Positions 1 to 13,725 of a stretch of DNA of 64,000 nucleotides are shown here, piece after piece. How positions within the stretch are numbered: the stretch's first letter is position 1; each line of letters starts with the position of its first letter. This DNA comes from Penium margaritaceum (taxonomy: Eukaryota > Streptophyta > Zygnematophyceae > Desmidiales > Peniaceae), in the NCBI GenBank assembly GCA_023375785.1, contig SZWC01000807.1, positions 218,725 through 282,724 of the forward strand, given 5' to 3'. The notes beneath the pieces were generated by a model. It saw only the letters and a program-made list of their open reading frames with translations. It searched no databases and had not been told where the DNA came from. A program made the position numbers and the translations under genes.

Positions 1-731
1 TTAGTAGTCTTTATAGTTCCGCAATTGATCGTCGATCCTCGATCTTGATGTATCGGCGGTCGACAAGCTGATATACACAAGTGTACATTATTTTTCTCTC
101 ATCACATGAAAGAAATACACCCACCCGCTACACTTCGCTAATACACTCTACCCTTTTGGGGGGGGGGGGCATCGGATCTCGTGATGACCCCCCACCTCCC
201 CCAAACGTTATGTTGTATTGGTAAAGTGTAACGAGTCCATGTATCTCGTGGACAGGTAGAAACCTACACTAGTGTACAAGATACACTAGTGCACAGAGTA
301 GTTACTGTACAATACACGCACCAGGTAAAGTGCCCGAATACAGTCGAGGGGGGAGGGGCGGAGGACGAGTGCAGCAGTTTGTCGCGAATAGAAAGATAAT
401 CAAGTAACAGCAAAACTACGCTTGACATGAAGTTAATTCTCGTTCGAGGTCATGAATAGGGATGTAAACATCCAATATACAAATAGGCCCACCTAGAATG
501 TTTCAGGACATACATACGTCAATGGTACATTTCACCCACACTGTCATAATCTTTTCATTTGTTCTTAATTTATAACATGCAATTCCCAAGACACAGGTAC
601 CATGTCCATTTTTTTTCATATGAATACAGGACAATTCACCCTGAAGACAATTTCGTGGAAATTACCGAAATAAATATGCCTTATACACTGGACGTGGCGT
701 GTATAAAATGGGGACGATTAACTATACCTCT
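1..731. other. Non-repetitive flank, no gene recognised
   Basis: This is the only stretch at the left edge that is neither minisatellite nor satellite. It holds an 11-G run (159-169) followed by C-rich DNA, and several ACACTAGTG-type palindromes near 265-291. Short frames reach into the repeat on the right but show no recognisable protein. No tRNA, rRNA or transposon ends were found. Confidence 0.6.
265..291. repeat. Paired CACTAGTG palindromes
   Basis: A perfect 12-bp palindrome TACACTAGTGTA (265-276) is followed eight bases later by a second CACTAGTG core (284-291). A looser relative, ACACAAGTGTAC, lies near 74-85. The motif could be a binding site or a trace of a small palindromic repeat. 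No function is assigned. Confidence 0.5.
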
Positions 732-3700
732 GACAATGCGTGGGCAATGCTTGGGGAATGCCCGAGCAATGCCTGGAAATGCATGGCAATGCCTGGACAA
801 TGCCTGGGAAATGCCTTGCAATGCCTAGCAATGCCTGGCAATGCCTAGCAATACCTTGCAAGGTCTACGGAATGCTAAGCGATTCCTGGCAATGCCTGGG
901 CAATGCCTGGCAGTGCATGGCAATGCCTCGGCAATGTCTGGCCTGGCAATGCCTAGGAAATGCCTGGGAAGTGCCTGGGCAATGCCTAGGCGATGCCTGG
1001 AAATGCCTGACAATGCCTTGGCAATGCCTAGCAATGCTTGGGCAATGCCAGGTAATGCGTAGGAAATGCCTGGCAATGCTTGGTGATTCTTGGGCAATTC
1101 GTAGCAATGCCTGGGAAATGCCTGGCTATGCCTGGCAATACCTGGGAAATGCCTCGCAATGCCTGGGCAATGCCCGGCAATGCCTGGACAATGCCTTGAA
1201 ATGCCTAGGAAATTCTTGATAATGCCTGGAAATGCGTGGGCAATGTGTGGCGATCCGTGGCAATGCCTAGCAATGCTTAGGCAATGCCTGGCAATGACAG
1301 GCAATGCCTGGTAATGCCTGTACAATGCTTGGCAATGCCTAGGTAATGCCTGGTAATGCTTGGGGAATGCCTGAAAAAGCATGGAAATGCCTAGGCAATG
1401 CCTCGTAATGCCTAGCAATGCCTGGGCAATGCCTTGCAAAGCCGGGGCAATTCCTAGGCAATGCCTAGCAATGCCTGGGCAATGCCTCGTAATGCCAAGA
1501 AAATGCCTTACAATGCCTGGCAATTCCTAGGCAATGCCTAGCAATGCCTGGCAATGCCTAGGCAATGCCTGGCAATGCCTAGGTAATGCCTGGCAATGCC
1601 TGGCAATGCCTGGGCAATGCCTGGCAATGCCTGGACAATGCCTGACGATGCCTAGGCCATGCATGGAGATTCCTGACATTGCCTAGGCGATGCCTTGTAA
1701 TTCCTAGACAATGCCATGCAATGCGTGGAAATGCCTGGGTAATGCCTTGGCAATGTGTTGCAATGCCTAGGCGATGCCTGGCAATGCATGGGCAATGCCC
1801 GGCAATGACAGGCAATGCTTCGACAATGCCTGGCAATACCTAGCAATGCCTGATAATGCCTAGGCAATGACCGACAATGCCCGACTATGTTTTGGCAATG
1901 CGTGGTAATGCCTAGGGAATACCTATCAATGCCTCGCAATGGATGGGAAATTCATGGTAATGCCTGGAAATGCCTGGAAATGCCTGGAAATGCCTGGGCA
2001 ATGCATGGAAATACCTAGAAAATGCTTGACAATGCCTGGCAATGCCTGGGCAATGCCTAGCAATGCTTGGTAATGCCTAGGCAATGCATCGCAATGCCTC
2101 ACAATGCCAAGACAATACATGGCAATGCCGAGCAATGCCTGGCAATACCTGGCAATGCCTAAGCAATGACTAGCAATTCATAGCAATTCTTAGGTAATTC
2201 CTAGCAATTCCTAGGCAATGTGTGGCAATGCCTAGTCAATGCCTCGCAATCCTTGTGTAATGTCTGGCAATGCCTGGACAATGCCTGGAATGGCCTCGCA
2301 ATGCCTGGGCAAATCTCTGGCAATGCCTAACGATTCCTTGGCAATGCTGGGACCATGCCTGGACAATTCCTATCAATGCATGGCAATGCCTAGACAATGC
2401 CAGGGCAATTCCTGGCAATGCATGGGCAATGCCTGCCAATGCGTGGGCAATGCCTGGCAATGCCTGGCAATGGGTGGTAATGCCTAGCAATGCCTAGGCT
2501 ATCCTTGGCAATGCCCGGGAAAAGCCTGGGCAATACCTGGCAATGCTTCAGCAATGCCTTGCAATGGTTGGCAATGCCTAGGCAATGCCTGACAATGCGT
2601 GGCAAAGCCTGGGGAATGCTTGGCAATGACTCGTAATTCCTAGGCAATGGTTGGCAGTGCCTAGTAATGCCAGGGAAATGCCCAGCAATGCCTGGGTAAT
2701 GCCTGGCAATGCATGTGCAATGCCTAGGCAATGCCTGGCAACACCTGGGTGATGCTTGACAATGCGTGTACAATCCCTAGGCAATACCTCGCAATTCTTG
2801 GCAATGCCTGGCAATGTCCGGCAATGCCTAGGCAATACCTGATAATGCCTGGCAATACCTGGGCAATGCTTGGCCATGCCTAGCAATGCCTGGCAATGCC
2901 TGGCAGTGCCTTAGCAATGCCTGGCAATAATTGGCAATGCCTGGACAATGCTAGGCAATGCCTAGGCCATGCTTCGCAATGCCTAGCAATTCCTGGGCAA
3001 TGTCTAGCAATGCCTGGGCAATGCCTGGAAATGGCTGGCAATGCCTGGGCAGTGCATAGCAATGCCAGGCAATGCCTAGCAATTCCTGGCAATGCCTGCG
3101 CAATGCTTGGCAATGCCTAGCAATGCCTGAAAATGCATGGTAATGCATGCGCAATGCATAGGCAATGCTTAGGCAATGCTTGGAAATGCGTGAAAATGCC
3201 TTGTAATGCTTGGTAATGCCCAGGCAATGCCTATGCAATGCATGGCAATGCCTGGCAATGCCTAGGCAATGCCTAGTAATGCCTGGGCAATGCATGGGCA
3301 GTGTCTGGCAGTGCCTAGGCAATGCTTGGCAATGCCTAGCAATGCCTGGCTATGCTTGGCAATGCGTGGTAAGGCATGAGCAATGCCTAGGCAATGCCTG
3401 CCAATGAATGCCTGGGAAATTCTTAGGGAATGCATGGCAATGTCTAGGAAATGCCTTGCAATGCCTGGCAATGCCTCGCAATGCCCGGAAATGCCTATGC
3501 TATGACTGGTAAAGCCTGAAAGTTCCTGGACAATGCTTGGTAATGCCTATGCAATGCCACGCAATGCATGGAAATGCCTGTGGAATGCCTAGGAAATGTC
3601 TGGCAATATCTGGGCAATGCCTGGAAATGCCAGGAATATGCTTGGCAATGCCTGGAAAATGCCTGGTAATGCCTGAAAACTCGTGAGCAATGCTTGGCAA

Positions 3701-4290
3701 TGCCTGGCAATGCCTGGACAATGCCTGGTAATGCCTGGCAATGCCTAGGCAATGCCTGACACCGCCTGGGCAATGTTTGGCAATGCCTGGGCAATGCTTG
3801 GGCAATGCCTAGGCAATGCCTAGGCAATGCCTGGCAATGCATGGCAATGCCTAGGAAATGCCTGGCAATGCTTGTGCAATGCTTGGTAATGCCTGAAAAT
3901 GCCTGGCAATGCCTGGCAATGCCTAGGCAATGCCTTGCAATGCCCGGCAATGCATGCGCAATGCGTGGAAATGCTTGGCAATGCCTAGCAATGCCTGGAC
4001 AATGCCTTGCAATGCCTGGGCAATGCGTAGGCAATGCCTGGCAATGCCTAGCAATGCCTGAGCAATACCGAGCAATGCCACGTAATGCCTGGCAATGCCT
4101 GGGCAATGCCTAGGCAATGCCTTGGAAATGCCTTGGCAGTGCTTGGCAATGCTTTGGCAATACGTGGCAACGCCTTGCAATGCCTTGCAATGCCCAGCAA
4201 TGCCTGGACAATGCCTAGGAAATGCCTGACAATCTGAGAAAAATGCCTGGCAATGCCTGGCAATGCCTAGCACTGCTTGGCCATGCCTTG
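732..4290. repeat. GGCAATGCCT minisatellite, 10-12 bp unit
   Basis: About 3.56 kb of head-to-tail units, mostly GGCAATGCCT with a variable linker (none, A, G, T or GG), so the period alternates between 10, 11 and 12 bp. By length this is over 300 units. The core GGCA-A-TGCC is self-complementary, and adjoining units create the perfect palindrome TGCCTAGGCA, so single strands could form hairpins throughout. Units are diverged along the whole length, indicating an old array. Long open frames on both strands (up to about 230 codons, rich in M-P-G-I-A-R-H-C) arise because the unit rarely creates stops. They change character with every linker and are not taken as genes. The right end joins the 191-bp satellite without a spacer. 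Confidence 0.95.
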
Positions 4291-7200
4291 CATATTTGTA
4301 CTTGCTAGTCAATAACTAGCATGCACAAACCATTATCCTACACTCTGACCATTTGTGACTCGAGTTATGAGTTGTCAAAGTTTACCACACATAGTGACAT
4401 TTTTTGGGCATGGTCAGTGACATATGCCTGCTTTGGTTGGTCATCGTGCATGGTATCCACACCGTGCGACAACTTATTGAAGGTCCTTGTTCTTGCTAGT
4501 TGATACCTGGTGTTCCCAATCCAATGTTTCCCCCTCTGACTATTTGCGACTCGTATTATGAGTTGTTAACGTTGACCACTCACTGCGGATTTCTTTGGTC
4601 AAAGGCAGTACATATGCCTACTTTGGTCGGTCATTGTGCATGGTAGCCACACCATGCTACTACTGATTGAAGGTCATTGTACTTGGTGGTTGATAACAGA
4701 TGTTTCCAGACCATTGTTTCCCCCTCTGAACGTTTGTGACTCGTGTTCTGGTTGGTGAACGTTGACCAGCCACATTGAAATTCCGTGGTCATGGTCAGTG
4801 ACATATGCCTACTTTGGTTGTTTGGTGTGCATAGTAGCCACACCGTGCCACTACATATTGAAGTTCTTTGTCATTTCTAGTCAATACATGTGGTTCCCAA
4901 ACCATTGTCTCTCCCTCTGACCATTTGTGACTCGTGTTATGAGCTGTCAACGTTGACCACACATAGTGGACTTCTTTGGTCATTCTCAATGACATATGCA
5001 TCCTTTGATTGGTCACTGTGCATGCTAGCCACACTGTGCCACTACTTGTTAAAGGTATTTGTACTTGCTAGCTGATAACAAGTGTTCCCAACCCATTGTT
5101 TCCCCCTGTGACCATTTTTGACTCGTGTTATGAGTTTTCAACGTTGACCACACACTATGACATTCTTTTGGTCATGGTCAGTGACACATGCCTACGTTGG
5201 TTGGTCACTGTACATGGTTACAACGCCGTGTCACTATGTGTTGAAGGTCTTTGTGCTTTCTAGTTGACAGCTAGTCTTCCCAAACCATTGTTACCCCCCT
5301 CTCACTATATGTGACTCGTGTTGTGAGTTGTCAACGTTGACCACCTGAAGTGAAATTCTTTGCTCATGGTCATCGACATATGTGTACTTTGGTTGGTCAC
5401 TGTGCATAGTAGCCACACTGTGCCACTACATATTGAAGGTTTTTTTACTTGCTAGTCAATAACTAGTGTTCAAAAACCATGATCTTCCACTCTGACCATT
5501 TGTGACCTGTGTTTTGCATTGTCAAAGCTTACCACACATAGTGACATTCTTTGGTCGTTGTCAGTGACATATGCCTACTTTGTTCGGTCATCGTGCATGG
5601 TATCCACAGAGTGCCACACCCCATTGAAGGTCCTTGTGCTTGCTAGTTGATACCTGGTGTTCCCAAACCATTGTTTCCCCCTCTGACCATCTGTGACTCG
5701 TATTATGAGTTGTCCACATGGACCACACACATCGGATTTCTTTGGTCAAAGGCAGTACATATGCCTACTTTGGTCGGTAATTGTGCATGGTAGCCACACC
5801 GTGCTACTACTCATTGAAGTTTATTGTACTTTCGAGTTGAGAACTGATGTTCCGAGACAATTGTTTCCCCCTTTGACCATGTGTGACTCGTGTTATGGGT
5901 TGTGAACGTTGACCACCCATATTGAAATTCTTCGGTCATGGTCAGTAACATATGCCTACTTTGGTTGTTCGGTTTGCACATTAGCCACACCGTGCCACTA
6001 CGTATTGAAGTTCTCTGTCCTTTCTAGTCAATACGTATGGTTCCCAAACCATTGTCTCTCCCTCTGACCATTTGTGACTCGTGTTATGAGTTGTCAATGT
6101 TGACCACACATAGTGGACTTCTTTGGTCATAGTCAGTGATGTTTGCTTCCTTTGGTTCGTCACTGTGCACGCTAGCCACACCGTGCCACTCTTTGTTGAA
6201 GGTCTTTGTACTTGCTAGTTAATAACTACTGTTCCCAACCCATTGTTTCATCCTCTCCAATTTGTGTCTCGTGTTGTGAGTTTTCAACGTTGACCACACA
6301 GTCTGAAATTCTTTACGTCATGGTTAGTGACATATGCCTACATTGGTTTGTAACTCTACATGGTCACCACGCCGTGTTACTATGTATTGAAGGTCTTTGT
6401 GCTTTCTAGTTGATAGCTAGTGTTCCCAAACCATTGTTAACCCCTTCTGACTATCTGTGCCTCGTGTTGTGAGTTGTCAACGTTGACAACATGAAGTGAA
6501 ATTCTTTGGTCATGGTCAGTGACATATGCATACTATTGTTGGTCACTGTGCATGGTATCCACACTGTGCCACTACATATTGAAGGTATTTGTACTTTCTA
6601 GTCAATAACTAGTATTCACAAACCATAATCTTCCACTCTGACCATTTGTGACTCGTGTTATGAGTTGTCAACGTTCACCACACATTGTGGCATTCTTTGG
6701 TCATTGTCAGTGACATATGCCTACTTTGGTTCGTCATCGTGCATGGTATCCACAACGTGCCACAACTTGTTGAAGGTCCTAGGGCTTGCTAGTTGATACC
6801 TCGTGTTCCCAAACCATTATTTCCCCCTCTGACCATCTGTGACTAGTATTATGAGTTGTCAACATTGACCACACACAACGGATTTCTTTGGTGAACGGCA
6901 GTACATATGCCTACTTTGGTCCGTCATTTTGCATGGTAGCCACACCGTGCTACTACCGATTGAAGGTAGTTGTACTTGATAGTTGAGAACTGATATTCCC
7001 AGACCATTGTTGCCCCCCCGCCCCCCTTCTGACCATTTGTGACTCGTGTTATGGGTTCTGAGCGTTGACCACCCATATTGAAATTCTTCGGTCATGGTCA
7101 CTGACATATGCCTAGTTTGGTTGTTCGGTGTACATAGTAGCCACACCGTGCCTCTAGGTATTGAAGTTCGTTGTCCTTTCTAGGTCACACATGTGGTTCC

Positions 7201-8834
7201 AAAACCATTGTCTCTCCCTCTGACCATTTGTGACTTGTGTCATGAGTTGTTAATGTTAACCACACATAGTGGACTTCTTTGGTCATAGTCAGTGACGGAT
7301 GCATCCTTTGATTGGTCACTGTGCATGCTAGCCACACCGTGCCACTCCTTGTTGAAGACCTGTGTACTTCCTAGTGGATAAATAGTGTTCCCAGCCCATT
7401 GTTTCCCTCTTTGACCATTTTTTATTCGTGTTATGAGTTTTCAACGTTGATCACACACTGTGAAATTCTTTCGGTCATGGTAAGTGACATATGCCTACTT
7501 TGGTTTGTCACTATACATGGTTACCACGCCGTGTCACTATGTATTGCTAGTCTTTCCATACCATTGCTCCCCCCCTCTGATTATCTATCACTCGTGTTGT
7601 GAGTTGTCAACGTTGACCATATGAAGTGAAATCATTAGGTCATGGTTAGTGACATCTGCATACTTTCATTGGTCACTGTACATGGTAGCCACACTGTGCC
7701 TTACATATAGAAGGTATTTGTACATTCTAGTCAGTAACTAGTATTCACAAACCATTATCTTCCACTCTGACCATTTGTGACTCGTGTTATGAGCTGTCAA
7801 TGTTTACCACACATAGTGACATTCATTGGTCATGGTCAGTGAAATATGCCTACTTTGGTTAGTCATCGTGCATGGTATCCACACCGTGCCACAACTTCTT
7901 AAAGGTCCTTGTGCTAACTAGTTGATACCTGGTGTTCCCAAACCATTGTTTCCCCCTCTGACCATCCGTGACTCGTACTATGAATTGTCAACGTTGACCA
8001 CACACAACGGATTTCTTTGGTGAAAGGCAGTACACATGCCTACTTTGGTCGGTCATTGTGCATGGTAGCCACACTCTACTACTACTGATTGAAGTTCGTT
8101 GTACTTGCTAGTTGAGAACTGATATTCCTTGACCATTGTTTCCCCCCTCTAACCATTTGGGACTCGTGTTATGGGTTGTGAACGTTGACCACCCATATTG
8201 AAATTCTTCGGCCATGGTCACTGACATATGCCTAGTTTGGTTGTTCGGTGTACATAGTGGCCACACCGTGCCACTACGTATTGAAGTTCTTTGTCCTTTC
8301 TAGTCAATACAAGTGGTTCCCAAACCATTGTCTCTCCCTCTGACCGCTTGTGACTCGCGTTATGAGTTGTTGATGTTGACCACACATAGTGGACTTCTTT
8401 GGTCATAGTCAGTGACGTATGCATCCTTTGATTGGTCACTGTGCATGCTAGCCACACCGTGCCACTACTTGTTGAAGGCCTGTGTACTTCCTAGTTAATA
8501 ACCATTGTTATTAACTTATTGTTTCCCTCTCTGACCGTTTGTGACTCGTGTTATGAGTTATTAACGTTGACCACACACTGTGAAATTCTTTTGGTCATGG
8601 TCGGTGACATATGCCTACTTTGGTTTGTCACTATACATGGTTTCTAGTCGATACATGTGGTTCCCAAATCATTGTCTTTCCCTCTGACCATTTGTAACTC
8701 TTGGTGTGAGTTGTCAATGTTGACCACACATAGTGGACTTCTTTGGTCATAGTCAGTGACGTACGCATCCTTTGGTTGGTCATTGTGCACGCTAGCAACA
8801 CCGTGCCACTACTTGTCCAAGGTTTTTGTACTTG

Positions 8835-8849
8835 CTAGTTGATAACTAG
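8835..8849. repeat. CTAGTT-GAT-AACTAG dyad of the satellite monomer (example)
   Basis: A perfect inverted repeat with 6-bp arms and a 3-bp loop lies near the 3' end of D-type monomers. The same position carries CTAGTCGATAACTAG in many F monomers and looser forms in the other types. It recurs dozens of times across the arrays, so the dyad is a property of the monomer. Its role is unknown. Confidence 0.8.
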
Positions 8850-11800
8850 TGTTCCCAACCCATTGTTTCCCCCTCTGACCATTTTTGACTCGTGTTATGA
8901 GTTTTCAACGTTGACCACACACTCTGAAATTCTTTTGGTCATGGTTAGTGACATATGCCTACTCTGGGTTGTCGATGTACATGGTTACCACGCTATGTCA
9001 CTACGTATTGAAGGTCTTTGTGCTTTCTAGTTGATAGCTAGTAATCCCAAACCATTGTTACCCCCCTCTGACTATATGTGACTCGTGTATTGAGTTGTCA
9101 ACGTTGACCACATGAAGTGAATTTCTATGGTCATGGTCAGTGACATATGCATACTTTGATTGGTCCCTGTGCATGGTAGTCACACTGTGCCACTACATGT
9201 TTAAGGTATTTGTACTTGCTAGTTGATAACTAGTATTCACAAACCATTAGCTTCCACCCTCACTATTTGTGACTCGTTTTATGAGCTGTCAGAGTTTTGC
9301 CACACATATTGACATTCTTTGGTCATGGTCAGTGACATATGCCTACTTTGGTTGGTCATCGTACAGTATTCACACCTTGCCACAACTTATTGAAGGTCCT
9401 TGTGCTTGCTAACTGATACCTGGTATTCCCAAACCATTTTCCCCCCTCTGACCATTTGTGACCCGTATTATGAGTTTCCAACGTTGACCACACACAACAG
9501 ATTTATTTGGTCAAAGGCAGTACATGTGCTGTCTTTGGTTGGTCCTTGTGCATGGTAGCCAAAGCGTGCTACTACCGACTGAAGGTCGTTATACTTGCTA
9601 GTTGAGAACTGATATTCCCAAAACATTGTTTCCCCCGTTGACCGTTTGTGACTTGTGTTACGGTTGGTGAACGTTGACCAGCCATGTTGAAATTCGTTTG
9701 TCATGGTCAGTGACATATGCCTAGTTTGGTTGTTTGGTGTGTATAGTAGCCACACCGTGCCACTACATTTTGAAGTTTTTTGTCCTTTCTAGTCGATACA
9801 TAGGGTTCCCAAACCATTGTCTCTCCCTTTGACCATTTGTGACTTGTGTTATGAGTTGTCAATGTTGACCACACACATTGGACTTCTTTGGTCATGACCA
9901 GTGACGTATGCATCATTTGATTGGTCACTATGCACGCTAGCCATACCGTGCCACTACTTGTTGAAGGTCTTTGTACTTGCTAGTTGATAACTAGTGTTCA
10001 CAACGCATTGTTTCCCCCTCTGACCATTTGTGACTCGTCTGATGAGTTTTCAATGTTGACCACACACTGTAAAGCTCGTTTGGTCATGGTCAATGACATA
10101 TGCCTACTTTGGTTTGTCACTTCACATGATTACCACACCATGTCACATCGTATTGAAGGTCTTTGTACATTCAAGTTGATAGCTAGTCTTCCCAAACCAT
10201 TGTTACCCCCCTCTGACTATCTGTGACTCGTGTTGTGAGTTGTCAACGTTGACCACATGAAGTGAAATTCTTTGGTCATGGTCAGTGACATATGCATACT
10301 TTTGTTGGTCACTTTGCATGGTAGTCATACTCTGCCACCACATATTGAAGGTATTTATACTTGCTAGTTGATGAATAGCATTCACAATCCATTATCTTCC
10401 ACTCTGGCCATTTGTGACTCGTGTTATGAGTTGTCAAAGTTTGCCACACATAGTGACATTCTTTGGTCATGGTCAGTGACATTTGACTACTTTGATTGGT
10501 CATCGTGCAAGGTATCCACACCGTGCCTAAACTTATCGAAGGTCCTTGTGCTTGCTAGTTGATACTTAGTGTTCCCAAGCCATTGTTTACCCCTCTGACC
10601 ATCTGTGACTGGTATTATGAGTTGTCAACGTCAACCACACACCGCAGATTTCTTTGTTCAAAGGAAGTACATATGCCTACTTTGGTTGGTCATTGTGCAT
10701 GGTAGCCACACCGGGCTACTACTCATTGAAGTTTGTTGTACTTGCTAGTTGAAAGCTGGTAGTCCCAGACCATTGTTTCCCCCCCTCACACTATTTGTGA
10801 CTCGTGTTATGGGTTGTGAACGTTGACCACCCATGTTGAAATTCTTCGGTCATGGTCAGTGACATATGCCTAGTTTGGTTGTACGGTGTGCATAGTAGCC
10901 ACACCGTGCCACTACGTATTGAAGTTCTTTGTCCTGTCTAGTCGATACATATGGTTCCCAAACCATTTTCTCTCCCTCTGACCATTTGTATCTCGTGTTA
11001 TGAGTTGTCAATAATGACCATACGTAGTGGACTTCTTTGGTCATAGTAAGTGACGTATACATATGTTGGTCGGTCAATGTGCACGCTACCTGCACCGTGC
11101 CACTACTTGTTGAAGGTCTTTGTACTTGCTAGTCAATAAGAAGTGTTCCCAACCCATTGTTTCCCCCTCTGACCATTTGTGACTCATGTTATGACTTTTC
11201 AACGTTGAGCACACACAGTGACTTTTTTTGGGTCATGGTTAGTGACATATGCATACCTTAGTTTGTTACTGTACATGGTTACCATGCCGTGTCACTACGT
11301 ATTGAAGGTCTTTCTGCTTTCTAGTTGATAGCTAGTCTTCCCAAACCATTGTTACCCCCCCCCTCTGACTATCTGTGACTCATAATGTGAGTTGTCAACG
11401 TTGACCACATGAAGTGAAATGCTTTGGTCATGGTCAGAGACAAATGCATACTTTGGTTGGTCACTGTTTATGGTAGCCACACTGTGCAACTGCATATTAA
11501 AGGTATTTGTACTTGCTTGTCGATAAGTAGTATTCCCAAACCATTATCTTTCACTCTGACCAGTTGTGACTCGTGTTATGAGATGTCAAAGTTTACCACA
11601 CAATGACATTCTTTGGTCATGTTCAGTGACATATGCCTACTTTGGTTGGTCATGGTGCATGGTATCCACACCTCACCACAACATATTGAAGGTCTTTGTG
11701 CTTGCTAACTGATACCTTGTATTCCCAAACCATTGTCTCCCCTTCTGACCATTTGCTAATCGTTTTATGAGTTGCAAACGTTGACCACACACAACGCATT

Positions 11801-12531
11801 TATTTGGTCAAAGGCAGTACATGTGCTTACTTTGGTTGGTCATTGTGCATGGTAGCCACACCGAGCTACTACTGATTGAAGGTCATTGTACTTGCTAGTT
11901 GAGAACTGATATTCCCATACCATTGTTTCCCCCACTGACTGTTTGTGACAGGTGTTATGGTTGGTGAATGATGACCACCCAGATTGAAATTATTTGGTCA
12001 TGATCAGTGACATATGCCTAGTTTGGTTGTTTGGTGTGCATAGTAGCCACACCGTGCCACTACATATTGAAGTTCTTTGTCCTTTCTAGTTGATACATAG
12101 GGTTCCCAAACTATTGTCTCTCCCTCCGACCATTTGTGACTTGTGTTATGAGTTATCAATGTTGACCACACATAGTGGACATCTTTGGTCATAGCTAGTG
12201 CCGTATGCATCCTTTGATTGGTCACTTTGCACGCTAGCCACAACGTGCCACTACTTGTTGAAGGTCTTCGTATTTACTAGTCGATAACTAGTGTTCCCGA
12301 CTCATTGTTTCCCACTCAGACCATTTGTGACTCGTGTTATGAGTTTTGATCATTTACCACACATTGTGAAATTCTTTTGGTCATGGTCAGTGACATATGC
12401 CTACTTTGGTTTGTCACTATACATGGTTACCAGGCCATGTCACTACGTATTGAAGGTCTTTTTGCTTGCTAACTGATACATTTTTAGTTTCCTGAACCAT
12501 TGTTTCACCCTCTGACCATCTGTCCCTCGTA

Positions 12532-12536
12532 TAATG
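12532..12536. repeat. Target-site duplication of Copia element 1 (left copy)
   Basis: TAATG precedes the LTR end at 12537 and TTATG follows the other end (16920-16924), a 4-of-5 match. The satellite consensus here reads CGTATTATGAG, so the insertion split a B monomer. Confidence 0.75.
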
Positions 12537-13235
12537 TGTTGACCTGAGGGTAAGTGTGCACCCTAGAGGGTCCCTAGCAGTGGCTGGTTCACACCACCAA
12601 CTGTTTCTGGAGAGACTGAAACTGTGGAGGCAACTGGTTCCAAGGATTACAAAATCTGGTCAGAGATTGAGGCAGCAGTTTTGGCATGAATTAACTAGGA
12701 ATGTACACTTGATTAAGGCTCACAAGCAGTGGAATTTAATAGCCACCGATCTAAGCTTTCCAGAACACCAAAGCATGCCAGATTTGGAGCTTCCTAGCAG
12801 ATTCTATGGCTTCTAGAGTGCTCCTTGGTAGGCTGTCCTTTTCCCACCTAGGAAGGCATCCCTTCCCTCCTCTAGAAGCTTCTGCCCCTTCCTAGATTCC
12901 TCAGCTTGCTTCTAGTAGGAGGGAAGGTGTCCAGAAGACCAAGACACCTCTAGATGCCTTGTAGGACAAGTCAGCCCTTCTAGAAGGTGTGCCACCTTCC
13001 TGGACCCTCAAATGGCCTTCTAGAATCTTAAAGAGGAACTCTAGAGGTTGAGCTAGCTTTCTGGCATCTATTTTCCACCTCCCTTGAGGCAGGGGAGAAT
13101 TTCATCTTGTGGGACTTGAACCCGGGCCCCTGCCTCTATAGGTGGACACCATTAACCACTAAGCCACCTTGGCTTGTCTTTTTGATGTTCCTTTTTGGAG
13201 TCACTCCTGCCATGGTGAGGAGCATTACTCCAACA
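12537..13235 (-). repeat. 3' LTR of Copia element 1 (699 bp)
   Basis: Runs from TGTTGACCTGAGGG at the left to ACTCCAACA at the right (minus orientation). Its 699 bp match the solo LTR at 52039-52737 and the right LTR at 46607-47305 in length. The internal side is followed at 13236 by a degenerate polypurine-tract remnant (minus strand). It carries the tRNA-like A/B-box segment common to the family. Confidence 0.93.
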
Positions 13236-13274
13236 ATCTCCGCCTTGCGCATCACCCTTGGCAGTTGTCCATGC

Positions 13275-13725
13275 TCAACCTACAACTGAGGAGCCTTTCT
13301 CCTCATGGGATGTGAGCTTACATTTTATTGCTCCCTCCCACTCAGCCCCATCCTTCTTGTGCAGTGCCTCCTTGAGGCTCCTCTTGCGCGAACCCAGTCC
13401 AAATGCCCTTGTCGGAATCAAATCGTTTTTTCCTTCTTCGCACACGGCTGCTTGTGCGGGGCTCTTGAGGTGGTTGTTGTTGTTGCTGTCCCCTTTCGGC
13501 GCCATCCTCTCCAAGCGCCTGCTCCTCCTCTCTTGGAGACCTTGGAGACATCTGTCGACTCCCCACCTCCACGTCCATCTCCGGTGCTTCGGATTCCTCA
13601 TCCGAACTGGCCGGAACAAATTGTTCCGTTCGCCCATCCCTCAGGCGATCCTCTCCGGTTGGTGGTGATGCAAGGACGTCACCCTCATTCACGTCCTCCG
13701 GCGTCTCCCCCTCAAGGAGTGGCAT
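13275..13725 (-). pseudogene. Copia RT-proximal region (fossil)
   Basis: This part of element 1 encodes the acidic, Pro/Gln-rich linker between integrase and RT, plus the first residues of the RT domain region (DSDKGIWTGFA-like). The matching part of element 2 lies near 59070-59320. The RT catalytic core is not present in this copy. Confidence 0.75.

Larger units (their letters stand above)
4291..12536 (+). repeat. 191-bp satellite, hexameric HOR array, segment 1
   Basis: This is a tandem satellite with a monomer of about 191 bp. Six monomer types (A-F) recur in fixed order. A-type starts (the ATTATCTTCCACTCTGACC-like landmark) lie at about 4332, 5479, 6625, 7754, 9246, 10391 and 11543, giving spacings of 1147, 1146, 1129, 1492, 1145 and 1152. 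The 1492 interval holds an expanded unit, A-B-C-D-(E/C hybrid)-D-E-F, with the hybrid joint near 8641. The array begins inside an F monomer right after the minisatellite. It ends in a B monomer at the target site of a Copia element, just after an E/A hybrid monomer near 12460. Confidence 0.95.

Noticed and set aside
559-828. 89-codon frame entering the minisatellite
   Set aside because: Its first part matches nothing recognisable and its last third is minisatellite translation.
825-1523. 232-codon open frame on the minus strand, and similar frames to about 4312
   Set aside because: They lie wholly in the GGCAATGCCT minisatellite. The repeating M-P-G-I-A-R-H-C pattern is the repeat read in three frames, both strands are equally open, and no start context or domain is present.
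732-4290. CRISPR-like array
   Set aside because: Units are directly adjacent and only 10-12 bp long with no spacers, in a eukaryotic context.
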